6,500 nt of DNA, taken from NCBI GenBank assembly GCA_947569225.1, contig CANORX010000059.1, positions 1-6,500 on the forward strand. Reading direction: 5' to 3'. The translations under genes were made by a program, and so were the position numbers. The notes beneath the pieces are model-generated. The model was not told where the DNA came from and did no database searches. It was given only the letters and a program-made list of their open reading frames with translations. Positions within the stretch are counted from its first letter, which is position 1. Every line of letters begins with the position of its first letter. Source of the DNA: an uncultured Clostridia bacterium. GTDB taxonomy: Bacteria > Bacillota_I > Bacilli_A > RF39 > UBA660. Shown in pieces: positions 4,817-6,500 of this stretch.

Positions 4817-5698
4817 TTAAAAATCATTAAATCCTAATTCGTTTAAGTATTTTTCTTTGTCTCTCCATTTTTTTAAGACTTTTACATATAATTCTAAGTA
4901 TACTTGTTTTCCTAATATGTGTTCCATATCAATTCTAGCTTTCATTCCTATGCTTTTTAGCATTATTCCATTTTTGCCTATTATTATCTTTTTTAGTGCT
5001 TCTCTGTCTACTATTATATCTATGTATATGTTAGTTATGTTTTCTTCTTCTGTTATGTCACTTAATACACATGCGACTGAGTGAGGTACTTCGTCATCAG
5101 TTAATTCCAGTATTTTTTCTCTTACTATTTCACAAAGTCTAAATTCTAAACTGCTAGATGTTATGTCATTATCAGGAAAATATTTTACATTGTCTGTTAG
5201 ATATTTTTCTAAGACAGTAATTAGTCTTTCAACGTTATCGCTTAGTGTAGCACTTACAGGTACGATTTCTGCAAAGTTATATAAGTCTTTTACTTCATCT
5301 ATTTTTTTTATGAGTTCATCATTATTTAATCTATCTATTTTGTTAAGTGCTAGTATGACTGGTTTTCTACCATCTAGTTTGTCTATTACAAATTTATCTC
5401 CTTTACCCACTTCACTACTAGCATCCATTACTAAGAGTATGGCATCTACGTCATCTGCACTGTAGTATGCTTGTGCGTTTAGTTTGTTTCCTAGTTTATG
5501 TACAGGTTTATGTATTCCTGGTGTGTCTACAAAGACTATTTGTACTTCTTCGTTTTTTGTGTATACTCCTTGTATTAGGTTTCTAGTTGTTTGTGGTTTG
5601 TCGCTAGTGATAGCTATTTTTTCTCCTACTATTTTGTTTAAAAGTGTGCTTTTTCCTACATTTGGCCTACCTATTATACTTATAAATCCACTTCTCAT
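4817..5698 (-). CDS. era: GTPase Era (ribosome assembly)
   Basis: Era is an essential GTPase that binds the 3' end of 16S rRNA and checks 30S subunit maturation. The 293 residues are full length. The GTPase domain shows G1 GRPNVGKS (10-17), the switch segment KPQTTRN (34-40) typical of the Era/TrmE group, G3 DTPG (58-61), G4 NKID (119-122) and G5 SAT (149-151). The C-terminal KH domain contains IIGKNGIMLKSIG (239-251) with the GxxG RNA-binding loop, preceded by REKILELTDDEVPHS (193-207). The start is ATG at 5696-5698; AAGGAAG 7 nt upstream overlaps the cdd stop, only 13 nt away. YbeY (16S 3'-end processing) and Era act on the same rRNA end, which fits their joint operon. Confidence 0.98.
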   Translation of the reverse strand: MRSGFISIIGRPNVGKSTLLNKIVGEKIAITSDKPQTTRNLIQGVYTKNEEVQIVFVDTPGIHKPVHKLGNKLNAQAYYSADDVDAILLVMDASSEVGKGDKFVIDKLDGRKPVILALNKIDRLNNDELIKKIDEVKDLYNFAEIVPVSATLSDNVERLITVLEKYLTDNVKYFPDNDITSSSLEFRLCEIVREKILELTDDEVPHSVACVLSDITEEENITNIYIDIIVDREALKKIIIGKNGIMLKSIGMKARIDMEHILGKQVYLELYVKVLKKWRDKEKYLNELGFNDF

Positions 5699-5711
5699 AT
5701 TAATTCTTCCT

Positions 5712-6092
5712 TTATTTTATATCTTCTTTACTGAATTTTGTATTCATTATTTCATTTAGTGTCATGACTTTTGTTTCACCTTTTGTGTTCATGATGTTAA
5801 ATAATGTAGATTCGTCAAAAAATTCTATTATTGTTTGTTTACATATGTGACAAGGCACGGCAAGGTGACTTAGGTCTGTCATTAGGTATAAGGCACTAAA
5901 GCTTTTTTCTCCATGACTAATTGCACTGTTAATTGCGTTTCTTTCTGCACATATTGTTCCTCCGTATGATGCGTTTTCAACGTTTACTCCTTCATAAAGG
6001 TTTCCACTTTTTGTCTCAACTATGCATGCAAAGTGTACGTTAGAGTAAGGTGCATAGCTATTTTTTATTAGTTCTGTTAATTTTTCTTTCAT
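5712..6092 (-). CDS. cdd: Cytidine deaminase
   Basis: Converts cytidine and deoxycytidine to uridine and deoxyuridine in cytosolic pyrimidine salvage. The 126 residues are the size of the homotetrameric Bacillus-type enzyme. Visible features are YAPYSNVHFACIV (13-25) at the N-terminus, the NVENASYGG substrate loop (37-45), and the zinc/catalytic motif CAERNA with Cys48 as ligand and Glu50 as proton shuttle. PCHIC (80-84) supplies the other two zinc Cys (81 and 84). The start is ATG at 6090-6092, preceded by AAAGG, which overlaps the end of ybeY; the gap is 5 nt. In many Bacilli dgkA lies between ybeY and cdd; here the two genes are directly adjacent. Confidence 0.96.
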   Translation of the reverse strand: MKEKLTELIKNSYAPYSNVHFACIVETKSGNLYEGVNVENASYGGTICAERNAINSAISHGEKSFSALYLMTDLSHLAVPCHICKQTIIEFFDESTLFNIMNTKGETKVMTLNEIMNTKFSKEDIK

Positions 6093-6097
6093 TTTTG

Positions 6098-6500
6098 TTA
6101 CCTTTCTATTTTTAAAATGTCTAGTATTTCGTCTTGTAGTTTGAACATGATTTTTTCATCTTTTTCTTCTATGTGGTCATAGCCTAGTAAGTGTAATAGT
6201 CCATGTACAGTTAAAAACGAAAGTTCTCTTGTAAATGAGTGATTGTATTCTTCTGCTTGCCTATGAGCGGTTTCTAAGCTTATATATATTTCTCCTAGGT
6301 TTGTGAATTCACTATCAGGATTTATTTCTTCGTCTAAAAAGGCAAAGCTTATAACGTCTGTAGGTCTGTCAACTTTTCTGTATGTTTTGTTGATTTCATG
6401 AATTTTTTCGTCATCTATTAGAACAATACTAACTAAAGAACTTTTTATATTAAGTTTTTTACTAGTAGTGTTTATCACTCTTTCTATAATTTTATTATCT
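6098..6500 (-). CDS. ybeY: Endoribonuclease YbeY (rRNA maturation), 5' end beyond the window
   Basis: YbeY is a zinc-dependent single-strand RNase needed for 16S rRNA 3'-end maturation and ribosome quality control. The visible 133 residues contain YRKVDRPTDVISFAF (visible 40-54), the LGEIYIS strand (68-74) and the metal motif HGLLHLLGYDH (6173-6205, three His ligands), which defines the family. The frame is open to the right edge: before the GTG at 6476-6478 the in-frame codons read DNKIIER, so that GTG is most likely an internal Val and the true start lies upstream, as the family's usual length of about 150-160 residues requires. It is the first visible gene of the operon; the upstream neighbour (often phoH) is not seen. 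Confidence 0.95.
   Translation of the reverse strand, partial: DNKIIERVINTTSKKLNIKSSLVSIVLIDDEKIHEINKTYRKVDRPTDVISFAFLDEEINPDSEFTNLGEIYISLETAHRQAEEYNHSFTRELSFLTVHGLLHLLGYDHIEEKDEKIMFKLQDEILDILKIER

Noticed and set aside
6476..6478. GTG as the start of ybeY
   Set aside because: No Shine-Dalgarno precedes it, the frame stays open upstream to the window edge, and the protein would be shorter than the family.
1..6500. CRISPR array, tRNA or rRNA genes, intact insertion sequence
   Set aside because: I saw no regularly spaced repeats, no tRNA-like cloverleaf or CCA-ended segment, no rRNA sequence and no transposase frame.

Overview
The window is AT-rich, with coding strands rich in A and G. It carries the conserved core of a low-GC Firmicutes (Bacillota) chromosome. 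Gene order (ybeY, cdd, era, yqzL, recO, then a T-box-controlled glycyl-tRNA synthetase), short proteins, tight spacing and purine-rich Shine-Dalgarno sites point to a small-genome, Mollicutes- or Erysipelotrichia-like member of the Bacilli, perhaps an uncultured gut lineage. The placement is inference. Every readable stop is TAA except one TAG; TGA appears neither as a stop nor as a sense codon, so the genetic code cannot be fixed here (Trp is read as TGG).

Right half, minus strand: ybeY (5' end beyond the window edge), cdd, era, a 27-residue yqzL-type microgene and recO form one tight operon for rRNA maturation and ribosome assembly, pyrimidine salvage and recombinational repair. The dgkA gene that often sits between ybeY and cdd in Bacilli is absent. 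recO converges on a small plus-strand XRE-type regulator, and one 13-bp hairpin contains both stop codons.

Centre, 3218-3683: a 466-bp stretch without a convincing gene. It holds several inverted repeats and a cluster of ACTGGT motifs just upstream of the regulator, which may be its operator. A GC-richer patch inside it may be a mobile-element scar (weak).

Left half, minus strand: a good promoter (TTGACG-18-TATAAT) drives a glycine T-box leader and then a single-chain glycyl-tRNA synthetase followed closely by a CmpB-like membrane protein (PF06541 type). The leader is only about 140 nt from predicted start to ATG, which leaves no room for a normal Stem I, and its antiterminator looks nested inside the terminator. 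This is the most unusual element in the window. A separate promoter then drives sepF and divIVA, two cell-division and polarity genes sitting directly next to each other; divIVA runs off the left edge.
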